This document shows, one piece after another, positions 9,396-17,353 of a stretch of DNA of 64,000 nucleotides; position 1 is the stretch's first letter, and each line of letters starts with the position of its first letter. The notes below the pieces were generated by a model. The model saw only the letters and a program-made list of their open reading frames with translations, was not told the origin of the DNA and ran no database searches. The translations under genes and the position numbers were made by a program. The stretch is from Shinella sumterensis. GTDB lineage: Bacteria; Pseudomonadota; Alphaproteobacteria; Rhizobiales; Rhizobiaceae. The stretch spans positions 310,001 through 374,000 of the forward strand of contig NZ_MYFN02000001.1 of assembly GCF_004514425.2 (NCBI RefSeq). The letters run 5' to 3'.

Positions 9396-10456
9396 CGTCC
9401 CCGGCCATCCCCGAAGCGCGCCGGGAAACGCTCTACGGCATTCAGTATCTGCGTGCCTTCGCGGCGCTCGCCGTCCTCGCCTTCCATGCGGCCGAGCGAA
9501 GCGGTTACGCCTTTGCCATCGGCGCGGCCGGCGTCGATGTTTTCTTTGTCATCAGCGGCTTCATCATGTGGGTGATCGTCGAACGGCGCCCCGTTTCGCC
9601 CGGACACTTCCTGCGGGAGCGTATCCGCCGTATCGTGCCCATCTACTGGCTGGCGACCGGGGTGATGGTGGCGGGAGCGCTCGCGGGTCTGTTTCCCAAT
9701 CTGGTGCTGACGGCCAGCCATATCTTCGCGTCGCTGTTCTTCGTGCCGATGCGCTCGCCGAGCACCGGAGAGCTTTGGCCGGTGCTCGTCCAGGGCTGGA
9801 CGCTCAATTACGAGATGCTCTTCTACGCCGTCTTTGCCTCGTGTCTGCTCTTGCCCGGCCGCGTGCGCCTCGCGGTCGTCGCGGCGATCTTTGTGTCCCT
9901 CGTCGCGGTCGGCTTTATGGTGGAAAGCGACAACGCCCTCTTTGCTACCTATACGAGGCCGATCATTCTGGAATTCGTTGCCGGCATGATGATCGGCCGC
10001 CTTTGGCTTTCCAGGCATGTTCCACCCCGGTGGCTGGCGCTTGCCCTCATCGTCGCGTCATTCGCCGGCTTTGCGATGATCGGCATTCTGAACCTGCCGT
10101 TTGACGAATGGACGTGCGGTCCGCTCGCTGCCGCCCTTGTCTATGGAACCGCCTTTCTGGAAAAACACGGCCGTGGCGTGCCGTTCGCGAAGGTTCCCGC
10201 CCTTCTGGGCTCCGCATCCTATTCGATCTATCTCTGGCACACCTTTGCAATCTCCGTCGCGGCCAAGGCCGGCGGCGCTGTCGGCCTCGCCCCGCCGATC
10301 ATCTTCGTCACATCGATGTGTGCCGGTTTGGCCGCAGGTCTCTGCGCCTATGTCGTCTGCGAGCAGCCACTCCTGCGCAGCAGGGGAAAGCTCCTGGCGC
10401 AGAGACGCCTTTTGCCCTTCATGCGGCGGAACCTAACTCAAGATCAAGGGAGATGA
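9392..10456 (+). CDS. exoZ: ExoZ-like succinoglycan acetyltransferase
   Basis: A 354-residue acyltransferase-3 membrane protein. The N-terminus shows the family signature YLRAFAALAVLAFHAAE, with its key His near residue 35, then GVDVFFVISGFIM near 50 and RRIVPIYWL near 78. About ten membrane segments follow. ExoZ acetylates the third glucose of the repeat unit. The ATG overlaps the exoQ stop by four bases, the usual junction of a coupled operon. In S. meliloti exoB follows; here the operon ends and a leftward regulator of another system follows. Confidence 0.88.
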   Translation: MTSPAIPEARRETLYGIQYLRAFAALAVLAFHAAERSGYAFAIGAAGVDVFFVISGFIMWVIVERRPVSPGHFLRERIRRIVPIYWLATGVMVAGALAGLFPNLVLTASHIFASLFFVPMRSPSTGELWPVLVQGWTLNYEMLFYAVFASCLLLPGRVRLAVVAAIFVSLVAVGFMVESDNALFATYTRPIILEFVAGMMIGRLWLSRHVPPRWLALALIVASFAGFAMIGILNLPFDEWTCGPLAAALVYGTAFLEKHGRGVPFAKVPALLGSASYSIYLWHTFAISVAAKAGGAVGLAPPIIFVTSMCAGLAAGLCAYVVCEQPLLRSRGKLLAQRRLLPFMRRNLTQDQGR

Positions 10457-10525
10457 CGTGCTGCGGTTATACATCCTGACGTCTTGGGATCTCTGTTTGG
10501 CGCTCAGGCCGATGATTGCACTCCA

Positions 10526-11269
10526 TCACCGAGGCTCGGTTCTCGACGCTTGTTCATCGTCTGCGCCCTTGAGAAGCAAGGTCAGGCGGTCGGCCGCGCC
10601 GCGGAGGTGGTCTTCCGCCGCCAGCCGCGCCTCCTGCGGGTCGGCTTTGGCGATGGCACGGTAGATCGCCGTATGTTCGGCCTGAACCTGTTTGAGAAGG
10701 GCATTGCGCAATGTGCTGGCCCGCGCCTTGCGGATGAAGTTGCGGACATGGGATTCGAGAAAATCCGACATTTCACGGAAATGCGGATTGCCGCAGGCAT
10801 CGACGATCTCCCGGTGAAACGCCAGGTCCTCCTCGATGCCGGCCTCGCCGTTGTCGAATGCCGTCTGGATGGCGTTGAGCCGCCGTTCGATCTCGCGGAG
10901 CTGCGTTTCGGAACGCCGCTCTGCCGCAAGCGCCGTCGCCGCGGACTCGACAGCCATTAGCAGTTCGATGACGTTCTGTACATCGAGCGCATCGGTCAGA
11001 TCGACGCCCGCTAGCCGGAAGGCAATTTCCTTGGTTTCGATGACGAAGGCGCCAAGCCCCTGACGCGTCGCGACCAGGCCATCTCGCTTCAGTGAGCCGA
11101 TTGCCTCGCGGATGATCGGCCGGCTCACGCCGTACTTCTCCGAAAGAACACGCTCCGTCGGCAGCTTGTCTCCCTTCGCATAGGTTCCGGACGTGATGTC
11201 GGCACGGATGCGGCCGGCGACCGAATCCGCAAGCGACGGGCCGCGTGTTACCCTGTCATCTAGCACCAT
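10526..11269 (-). CDS. FadR-type (GntR/FCD) transcriptional regulator
   Basis: A 247-residue regulator. The N-terminal winged helix shows the GntR pattern (GDKLPTERVLSEKYGVSRP, IIREAIGSLKRDGLV, about 35-75). The C-terminal all-helical FCD effector domain has the metal-site signature DLAFHREIVDACGNPHF near 150. Regulators of this type usually repress adjacent sugar-acid or carboxylate catabolism and release on binding substrate. The gene is divergent from the ABC operon starting at 11585, with a palindrome between them at 11395-11411, so it is the likely local repressor. Confidence 0.9.
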   Translation of the reverse strand: MVLDDRVTRGPSLADSVAGRIRADITSGTYAKGDKLPTERVLSEKYGVSRPIIREAIGSLKRDGLVATRQGLGAFVIETKEIAFRLAGVDLTDALDVQNVIELLMAVESAATALAAERRSETQLREIERRLNAIQTAFDNGEAGIEEDLAFHREIVDACGNPHFREMSDFLESHVRNFIRKARASTLRNALLKQVQAEHTAIYRAIAKADPQEARLAAEDHLRGAADRLTLLLKGADDEQASRTEPR

Positions 11270-11584
11270 GCGCGCCCTCCGAGCGTTTCCGTTTCCCTGA
11301 CTCTACCATCCGGAGCGGTTTTAACAGGCTTTGCCGCCCGCAACTGCCCCATCGCATCTTTTTCCGCAAGAATAGCAGAAACCACTTGTCAGGCAACCAT
11401 GTAATATGGTTCATTGTCCACAGGAGGAGGGCGGCCGCTGGTCGCCACGACGGGTTTCCGGTTGATCGAGGCGGGCAGGGTGCCGGAGGTGGTCCGGCGC
11501 CGCCGGCGAAGCGTGTCCAGCCGTCGTCCGGTGGGAAAGCACCAGGCCTCTGGGGACCAGATCAGAAGCGACAGGGAGGAAAGC
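11270..11584. promoter_or_regulatory. Divergent promoter region of the regulator and the ABC operon
   Basis: A 315-base gap between two divergent genes. A frame open from 11414 into the binding-protein gene encodes a basic, low-complexity leader and is not credible as protein. The clear palindrome within it is described separately. Core promoter boxes were not assigned. Confidence 0.55.
11395..11411. promoter_or_regulatory. Candidate operator for the FadR-type regulator
   Basis: AACCAT and ATGGTT form a perfect inverted repeat around a five-base AT-rich centre. Its size and spacing are plausible for a FadR-subfamily operator, and it lies between the regulator gene and the operon it probably controls. 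Confidence 0.55.
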
Positions 11585-12688
11585 ATGAGCTTCTTTGATG
11601 ACACCGTACGGCTGCGAAGACTTGCCGAGGAGGCCACCGAATTTGCGCAGTTCAGTCGGCGCACCCTTTTGAAGGGCGCGGCCGGCGTTATCGGCGGCGC
11701 GGCCCTTGCTGGGTCTGCGACGGTCGCGAGCGCGGAAGAGATCACGCCGCCAGCGCCTGGCAAGAAGGTGCGCATCGGTGTTCCGCTGACCTATGGGCCA
11801 TTCAATCAACCCTGGCGGCGCGGCTGCTGGCAGATCGTCAAGGCCGTGCTCGATGCCGGAGGCGAGGTCGTGACCGTTCGCGGCGAGCCGACAAAGGCGA
11901 GCGAGCAGGCCGCTGCTCGCGCGCTCCTCGATCGCGGCATCGACGCGCTCGTCATGGGCATCTACTCCCAGGAATCCGAGACGGCCTATATCGCGGACGA
12001 AGCCCACAAGCGCGGCATCAAGACGGTCGGCTTTACCATACCCGTGAAGGATTCGCCCGCCGTCATGGACGATGTGTGGGGCACCGCCACGACGCTGGGC
12101 TACTTCGTGCAGAACTACTGCAAGCGTCAGGGCACTTTCGCCCAGACCGCAGAACAGCGCGGCTACTTCACCCCGTTCGACATGGAAGTCGACATGTTCG
12201 AGCTGATGTGTCGTTACGAGCCGCGCATGAAGGTCCTCCCGTTCATCGATGGCGGGCAGGGCACGACGGACGAAATTTCTGTGGGCCGCAAGAACATGTT
12301 GTCCCTGCTGCAGGCAAATCCCGAGCCCGGCTCGCTGGCCGGCTTTATTTCGTGGTGGTGGCCCTTCACGCTTGGAGCCGGGCAGGCACTCAAGCAAATG
12401 AACCGCGACGATGTTCCGCTGTTCAACCACTACCTGTCGACCCAGTTCCTCGAAGCCTGGGCCGCCAAGCAGGTTCCGGTGGTTTTCAGCTGCGACTCGC
12501 CGTTCCCCGAAATCGGCCGCAAGACCGGCGAGCTCGCCGTCAAACTCGCCCGGGGCGGGGATGTCCCGAACCTCGTCTACCGCATTCCGGTCATCACCAA
12601 GACGCCGGATCAGGCGGCAGAGGCCCTTGCCGAACTCAAGAGCATGGACGAGCAGGCGATCGCCCTGCTCAAGCAGTTCGGCGGCTGA
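11585..12688 (+). CDS. Tat-exported periplasmic sugar-type ABC binding protein
   Basis: A 367-residue periplasmic binding protein of the RbsB-like (cluster B, Peripla_BP_4) class. The N-terminus has a twin-arginine signal, SRRTLLKGAAGV around residues 22-33, ending near SAEE, so folded export through Tat is likely. The mature protein begins with the fold-typical KVRIGVPLTYGPFNQPWRRG and ERGIDAL-like elements (LLDRGIDALVMGIY near 105). The ATG at 11585 follows GGGAGGAAAGC. It heads an operon of binding protein, permease, ATPase and lactonase-like hydrolase. The ligand is unknown. Confidence 0.85.
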   Translation: MSFFDDTVRLRRLAEEATEFAQFSRRTLLKGAAGVIGGAALAGSATVASAEEITPPAPGKKVRIGVPLTYGPFNQPWRRGCWQIVKAVLDAGGEVVTVRGEPTKASEQAAARALLDRGIDALVMGIYSQESETAYIADEAHKRGIKTVGFTIPVKDSPAVMDDVWGTATTLGYFVQNYCKRQGTFAQTAEQRGYFTPFDMEVDMFELMCRYEPRMKVLPFIDGGQGTTDEISVGRKNMLSLLQANPEPGSLAGFISWWWPFTLGAGQALKQMNRDDVPLFNHYLSTQFLEAWAAKQVPVVFSCDSPFPEIGRKTGELAVKLARGGDVPNLVYRIPVITKTPDQAAEALAELKSMDEQAIALLKQFGG

Positions 12689-12699
12689 TGACCGGCCTG

Positions 12700-12736
12700 G
12701 CATGCGGCGGGCACCATCTTCCCGCCCGCCGCATGC
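12700..12736 (+). other. Perfect stem-loop between binding-protein and permease genes
   Basis: Arms GCATGCGGCGGGC (12700-12712) and GCCCGCCGCATGC (12724-12736) are perfectly complementary over 13 bases with an 11-base loop. The stem begins 12 bases after the binding-protein stop codon. It lacks a following T-run, so partial termination or 3'-end mRNA protection, favouring binding-protein expression, is more likely than full termination. Confidence 0.75.
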
Positions 12737-12823
12737 GTCTTCCATCGCATGACAAACGGGTAGATCGTTGCGGCTCAGGCCGGCGCTTGCCCTCTATCGA
12801 TCAAGAACGACTGGAACAGAACA

Positions 12824-13861
12824 GTGACGCAAGAGCAGGAAAGCCTCGCGAGGGCGAAGACGACGCGAAACGCCTTGGAAAAAACACAGGTCGCGGGACG
12901 AAAGGAGTCCGCTGCCATGCGCTTTCTGCGGCGCTGGGGAACAATCATCGTGCTCGTGCTGGCGGCGGTCGGCTTTTCCATCGCCTCGCCCTATTTCGCG
13001 ACCGTATCGAACCTCAACAATATCCTGTTCTCCATGATCGTCAGTGCACTGGTATCGCTCGGCCTGACATGGGTCGTCATTTCCGGCAGCTTCGATCTGT
13101 CGATCGGCCTGACGGTGACCACGTCGTCAATCCTCGTCGCCTTCCTCATTCCAATCCTTGGGCCATGGGCCGCAATAGCCGTCGCGCTTGTGGCCGCCTG
13201 CCTGATCGGTGCGGTCAACGGCGTTCTCGTCACCTATGGTCGGCTGTCCGGCATCGTGGTGACATTGGGGGTGATGTTCGTTCTTTCGGGCATCAACATC
13301 TTCATCACCGGCGGCTATCAGGTGCCGGTCGGCTATGACGAGACGGCCTTCCTCTATTTGGGCCAGGGCAAGCTCGGCATTATCGGCGTTCCGGTTCTGA
13401 TCCTGCTTGCGGTGTTCCTCGTTGCCTTGGTCGCCGCGACGCGCACGCGCATCGGCCACTATATCGCTGCTGTTGGCGACAATCCGATGGCGGCCTTCTA
13501 CTCCGGCATCAACGTCTATCGCTGGGTCATCCTCGCCTTTGTGCTGTCTGCTCTCATGTCGGGCATTGCCGGGGTGATCGTGACATCCATCTCTTCGTCG
13601 GCGCAGCCTGTTGGTGGCGAAGGCTATCTGCTGGAGGCATTCGCTGCCGTGTTCCTCGGCGCGACCGTCCTCGGCAAGGGTAAGCCGCATCTGCTTGGCA
13701 CGCTCGTCGGCGTCTTCTTCCTCTACATGGTGGATTCCGGCATGAACATGGTCGGCTTCCCGTTTGCCGCCCGCCACATCTTCCAGGGGCTGGTTCTCAT
13801 CATCGCGGTCGGCGCAAACGCGCTTCTCAACCGCGAAGAAGTCCACCTCAAGTTCATCTGA
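12824..13861 (+). CDS. Sugar-type ABC transporter permease (RbsC-like)
   Basis: A polytopic inner-membrane protein of up to 345 residues with about eight to ten hydrophobic segments. It has the RbsC/XylH family hallmarks: SISFDLSIG-like SGSFDLSIGLTV near 90, a NG(V/A)L motif in GAVNGVLVTYGRLSG near 130, and AVGDNPMAAFYSGIN near 220. The GTG at 12824 gives the longest form. An ATG at 12917 has AAGGAG nine bases upstream and would give a 314-residue protein with a normal N-terminus, so the shorter start may be correct. Confidence 0.88.
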   Translation: MTQEQESLARAKTTRNALEKTQVAGRKESAAMRFLRRWGTIIVLVLAAVGFSIASPYFATVSNLNNILFSMIVSALVSLGLTWVVISGSFDLSIGLTVTTSSILVAFLIPILGPWAAIAVALVAACLIGAVNGVLVTYGRLSGIVVTLGVMFVLSGINIFITGGYQVPVGYDETAFLYLGQGKLGIIGVPVLILLAVFLVALVAATRTRIGHYIAAVGDNPMAAFYSGINVYRWVILAFVLSALMSGIAGVIVTSISSSAQPVGGEGYLLEAFAAVFLGATVLGKGKPHLLGTLVGVFFLYMVDSGMNMVGFPFAARHIFQGLVLIIAVGANALLNREEVHLKFI

Positions 13862-13871
13862 GGTAAGGACC

Positions 13872-15374
13872 ATGACTGACACAGCACTCGTCGAACTGAA
13901 AAATCTCGAAAAGGAATTTGCCGGCACCAAGGCGCTGAAGGGCGTGAGCCTCAGCTTTCTTGCCGGCGAGGTGCACGGTCTGCTCGGCGAAAACGGTGCC
14001 GGCAAGTCGACTTTGATCAAGATCCTCACGGGCGTTTATTCACCCAGCGACGGCGAGATCCTCCTCGAAGGCGCGTCTGTGCGGGTCTCCAGCCCACCCG
14101 AAGCGCGCCGCCTGGGTCTTGGCGCCGTCTACCAGGACGCCGAACTCGTTTCCAGCTTCACCGTCGGGCAGAATATCCTGCTTGGCAACGAACCGGGGCG
14201 GTTTGGCGTCAGCGACCGGGCAATCCACGACGAGGCAACCGCGATCCTGGCCGACATGGGCATCGACCTTGATGCGCGCCGCATGGCCAGCACGCTTTCT
14301 GCCGCCGAGATGCAACTGGTTACGCTGGCGACGCTCTTTCATCGCCGATACAAGCTGATCGTGCTGGATGAGCCCACGGCCCGCCTTTCCGCGGCGGAAT
14401 CGGAAGTGCTCTTCCGCATCATCGAACGCTTCAAGAAGCAGTGCATCGCCATCGTCTACATCTCCCATCGCCTCAGGGAGGTGCAGGAAATCTGCGATCG
14501 TGCAACAATCCTGCGCGGCGGGCTGGTCTCCGGGACGCTGAACCGCGGCGAAGTCACCGAGGACCGGGTGACCGAGCTGATGGTCGATCGCAATCGCTCG
14601 GAGTTGTCGATCTATAATGATGGCAGCCGGGCTCGCCCGGAGGTTCTTCTGGAGGTCACGGAACTGGCGACGGCCAACCTGTCGCCGCTCTCATTCACCA
14701 TCCGAGCGGGCGAGGTTCTGGGCATTACGGGGCCGGTCGGCGGCGGCATGGAGGATGTAGCGCGCGCACTAGGCGGCGTCGTGCGCCATGCGGGCAAGGC
14801 CAGCCTGCGCGGCAAGGCCATCGACGTCAGGACACCCATTGCCGCGCGCCGTTCGGGCGTGGCCCTTATTCCCGAGGATCGGCGCAAGCAGGCGCTCTTC
14901 CCGGCGCTCTCCGTTGCCGAGAACATCTGCCTTCCGATACTGAACAGACTTGAGCGGTTTTTGACCATACGTCCCGGCGCGATGAGGAAATATTCCGACG
15001 ACGTGATGGGCCAGCTCGCGGTTCGCCCGCGCAACGCCGCCTTGCAGGTCCGTTTCTTTTCGGGCGGCAACCAACAGAAGTTGGTCATCGGCAAATGGAT
15101 GAGTGCCGGTGCATCGCTCTACATCATCGTGGAACCGACGAACGGCGTGGATGTCGGTGCGATCAAGGAAATCTACGACATCATCCTGCAGCTTGCGCAG
15201 GATGGCGCGGCAGTATTGCTTGTGTCGTCATCGTTGCGTGAGACGTTGGCGCTTGCCGATCGCGTGATGGTCATTCACGACGGCAAGTGCGTCGCGGAAG
15301 CCCCGAAGACCCACTGGACCTACGATGAGCTTCTGGCCGTCACGCTGAGCGGCAAATCGAAAACCGCGGCTTAG
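13872..15374 (+). CDS. Sugar-type ABC transporter ATPase with two nucleotide domains (RbsA/XylG-like)
   Basis: A 500-residue protein of two fused ABC ATPase domains. The first has a full Walker A (GENGAGKST, about 39-47) and Walker B (LIVLDEPTARLS, about 165). The second has a degenerate Walker A (GPVGGGMED) but keeps the signature SGGNQQKLVIGKW near 395 and a modified Walker B ending VEPTNGVDVG. A weakened second site is common in this family. The ATG at 13872 follows GAGGTAAGGA right after the permease stop. It powers import with the preceding two genes. Confidence 0.92.
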   Translation: MTDTALVELKNLEKEFAGTKALKGVSLSFLAGEVHGLLGENGAGKSTLIKILTGVYSPSDGEILLEGASVRVSSPPEARRLGLGAVYQDAELVSSFTVGQNILLGNEPGRFGVSDRAIHDEATAILADMGIDLDARRMASTLSAAEMQLVTLATLFHRRYKLIVLDEPTARLSAAESEVLFRIIERFKKQCIAIVYISHRLREVQEICDRATILRGGLVSGTLNRGEVTEDRVTELMVDRNRSELSIYNDGSRARPEVLLEVTELATANLSPLSFTIRAGEVLGITGPVGGGMEDVARALGGVVRHAGKASLRGKAIDVRTPIAARRSGVALIPEDRRKQALFPALSVAENICLPILNRLERFLTIRPGAMRKYSDDVMGQLAVRPRNAALQVRFFSGGNQQKLVIGKWMSAGASLYIIVEPTNGVDVGAIKEIYDIILQLAQDGAAVLLVSSSLRETLALADRVMVIHDGKCVAEAPKTHWTYDELLAVTLSGKSKTAA

Positions 15375-15405
15375 CCGCAGCCTATTCATGACAGGAGGAG
15401 ACCCC

Positions 15406-16194
15406 ATGAGCACAGATATCAGGCTCTACATGTTCCAGACCGGCCAGATCCGGCAGAAGGAAGTCGACATTAAGCTCGGCTACAGTCAGGATCCGTTCTT
15501 CACGCCGATACCGTGGTATCTGATCGTCCATCCCAAGGGCAACATCGTCATCGATGGCGGTACGGCCGTCGAGGCGGCCCACGATCCGGAAGGCTGGTGG
15601 GGCGAGACGACCAAGAAGTACTACCCGATCATGGATCCGGTCGAGGGCTGCGTGAACCAGCTCGCCAAGATCGGCATGAAGCCTGACGACATCAAGTTCG
15701 TGCTTCACTCGCATCTTCATCTCGATCATTCCGGCGCCTGCGGCAATTTCCCAAAGGCGCGCCATCTGGTGCAGCGCCGCGAGATCGACTGGGCCTTCTC
15801 CGGGGACTGGTTCATGCAGGGCGGCTATATCAAGAAGGACCTGACAAAGGACGGCATCACCTGGGACGTGATGGAGGACGAAGACCAGTACGACGTGTTC
15901 GGCGACGGCAGCGTGCAGACGTTCATATCGCCGGGGCATACGCCCGGTCACCAGTCGATCATGGTGCGGTTGCCGAACACTGGCTCGATCCTGCTGGCGA
16001 TCGATGCGGCCTACACGATGGATCACTGGAACGAGAAATGCCTGCCGGGTGCGCTGACCTCGGCGCGCGAGGCAGCGGCATCCGTACGCAGGCTGCGGCG
16101 TATCGCCGAGAAGGAAAATGCGATCGTCGTGCCCGGCCACGATATGGAAACCTGGCAGGCCTTCAAGAAGGCGCCTGCTGAATACTACGACTGA
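15406..16194 (+). CDS. BlcC/AttM-like metallo-beta-lactamase-fold lactonase
   Basis: A 262-residue metallo-hydrolase with the zinc motif HLHLDH (residues 103-108), a further His in SPGHTPGHQS near 178, an Asp in AIDAAYTMDHW near 203 and a C-terminal His in VVPGHDME near 245. The overall sequence pattern is very like the Agrobacterium lactonase BlcC/AttM, which opens gamma-butyrolactone and N-acyl-homoserine lactones. There is no signal peptide, so it acts in the cytoplasm. AGGAGGAGACCCC precedes the start at 15406, 31 bases after the ATPase gene, in the same operon. The natural lactone is unknown. Confidence 0.85.
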   Translation: MSTDIRLYMFQTGQIRQKEVDIKLGYSQDPFFTPIPWYLIVHPKGNIVIDGGTAVEAAHDPEGWWGETTKKYYPIMDPVEGCVNQLAKIGMKPDDIKFVLHSHLHLDHSGACGNFPKARHLVQRREIDWAFSGDWFMQGGYIKKDLTKDGITWDVMEDEDQYDVFGDGSVQTFISPGHTPGHQSIMVRLPNTGSILLAIDAAYTMDHWNEKCLPGALTSAREAAASVRRLRRIAEKENAIVVPGHDMETWQAFKKAPAEYYD

Positions 16195-16210
16195 TCCGCG
16201 CAACCAGGAT

Positions 16211-16236
16211 GCCGTCGGCGGGCAACCGCTGACGGC
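16211..16236 (+). terminator. Stem-loop after the lactonase gene
   Basis: GCCGTCGGCGG and CCGCTGACGGC pair over eleven positions, with one G-T wobble, around a GCAA tetraloop, 17 bases after the operon's last stop codon. No T-run follows, so it may mark the 3' end rather than be a full intrinsic terminator. Confidence 0.5.
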
Positions 16237-16276
16237 GGGCGCCACGCTCTACCCTCCATTCCCCGAAACATAACCC

Positions 16277-16723
16277 ATGATGGCTGCCGCTAGGTTTCCG
16301 TCCGAGAGCATCTGTTTTCAAATGCATGAAATAATCCTCAATCAGATAGAGCAGCGGTGGAACGATGCCGCGGCGACCTGGGATAGCAAGGCGCTCTCGC
16401 GGATCTACACGGACGACGCCGTTTTTTTTGGTTTGCTCCCCCGGCTTTATGTCGGCCGCTTGGATGTCGAGGCGTATTTCCGCAGCTATGAGGACGTTCT
16501 CCAGGGCGTGACGCTCTCCCTCATCGACCAGCAAATCCGCTCTCTAGGGGAGGGTTTGTTTATCGCGCAGGGTTTCGGCAATATCGTCAATCGCCGTATG
16601 GACGGCACGATCGTGCATAACAGGGTTCGCACCTCCTTCGTTGTGACGGAGACGGAAAGCGCATGGCTGATAGCGCTGCATCACTTTTCGAACGTGAAGC
16701 CCTCTGAAAGTGGGACGTCGTGA
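16277..16723 (+). CDS. SnoaL/NTF2-like small protein
   Basis: A 148-residue protein (133 if it starts at the ATG at 16322) with the alpha+beta cone pattern of NTF2-like proteins. It has an N-terminal helix with RWNDAAATWDSKALSRIYTD, then FGLLP, a strand-rich middle, and a C-terminal strand WLIALHHFSNV. Proteins of this type range from small-ligand hydrolases or isomerases to binding proteins, so no function can be given. No signal peptide is seen. It stands alone, convergent with the next gene. Confidence 0.65.
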   Translation: MMAAARFPSESICFQMHEIILNQIEQRWNDAAATWDSKALSRIYTDDAVFFGLLPRLYVGRLDVEAYFRSYEDVLQGVTLSLIDQQIRSLGEGLFIAQGFGNIVNRRMDGTIVHNRVRTSFVVTETESAWLIALHHFSNVKPSESGTS

Positions 16724-16796
16724 TCCGGCGGTGTTTGAACTTTTTTCATCTCGTTGCCTCGCCCTGACGCGGCTTGTCGGCGCAGGCATTTAGCCG

Positions 16797-17279
16797 TCAC
16801 GAACCGGCAGGCGGCTTCAGCCAGAATGTCTGGAACTGCATCACGATCAGCCCGAGGAAGATGAGGCCGAGACCGGCAAGGCGGGACCATGAAACGGGTT
16901 GTTGCGGCAGGCCGACGAGGCCCCATTGGTCGATGATGATCGACGCCAGCATCTGCCCGGCGATGACCGCCATGATGAAGCCGGCCGCGCCGAGTTTTGG
17001 CGCAAGCATGAGCGCGCCGGTGATGTAGACGACGCCGACTATGCCGCCGATCCATATCCAGCGCGGCGCGTGGACAAGGTTTGACAGGGTCGGCAACGGC
17101 ACCTTCGTCAAAAGCATGACGGGCAGGATGCAGGCCAGGCTGACGCAAAGGGATACGAGCGTACCCCAAAGCGGATGACCAAGCGACCGTCCGAGAGCCG
17201 CGTTTGCTCCTGCCTGAAACGGAACGACCGCACCGGTCACGACGGCAGCGAAGACAAGGAATATTGTATTGGTTTGCAT
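16797..17279 (-). CDS. YdcZ/DUF606-type membrane transporter of the DMT superfamily
   Basis: A 160-residue integral membrane protein with five hydrophobic segments. The family pattern PFQAGANAALGRSLGHPLWGT occupies the N-terminal 36 residues and AGFIMAVIAGQMLASIIIDQWG the middle. Such half-size DMT proteins are predicted small-molecule exporters or importers, mostly without known substrate. It is divergent from the LysR gene at 17354, which may regulate it. Confidence 0.8.
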   Translation of the reverse strand: MQTNTIFLVFAAVVTGAVVPFQAGANAALGRSLGHPLWGTLVSLCVSLACILPVMLLTKVPLPTLSNLVHAPRWIWIGGIVGVVYITGALMLAPKLGAAGFIMAVIAGQMLASIIIDQWGLVGLPQQPVSWSRLAGLGLIFLGLIVMQFQTFWLKPPAGS

Positions 17280-17353
17280 GGCGAATAACCTCCGATGCCC
17301 ACCACGTGCACTATTTGGTGTGCTGATGGAAATTCCGATGTAATATCTTCGCT

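Noticed and set aside
11411-12745. A 444-codon open frame on the minus strand
   Set aside because: It is antisense to the sugar-type binding-protein gene, whose family match is clear.
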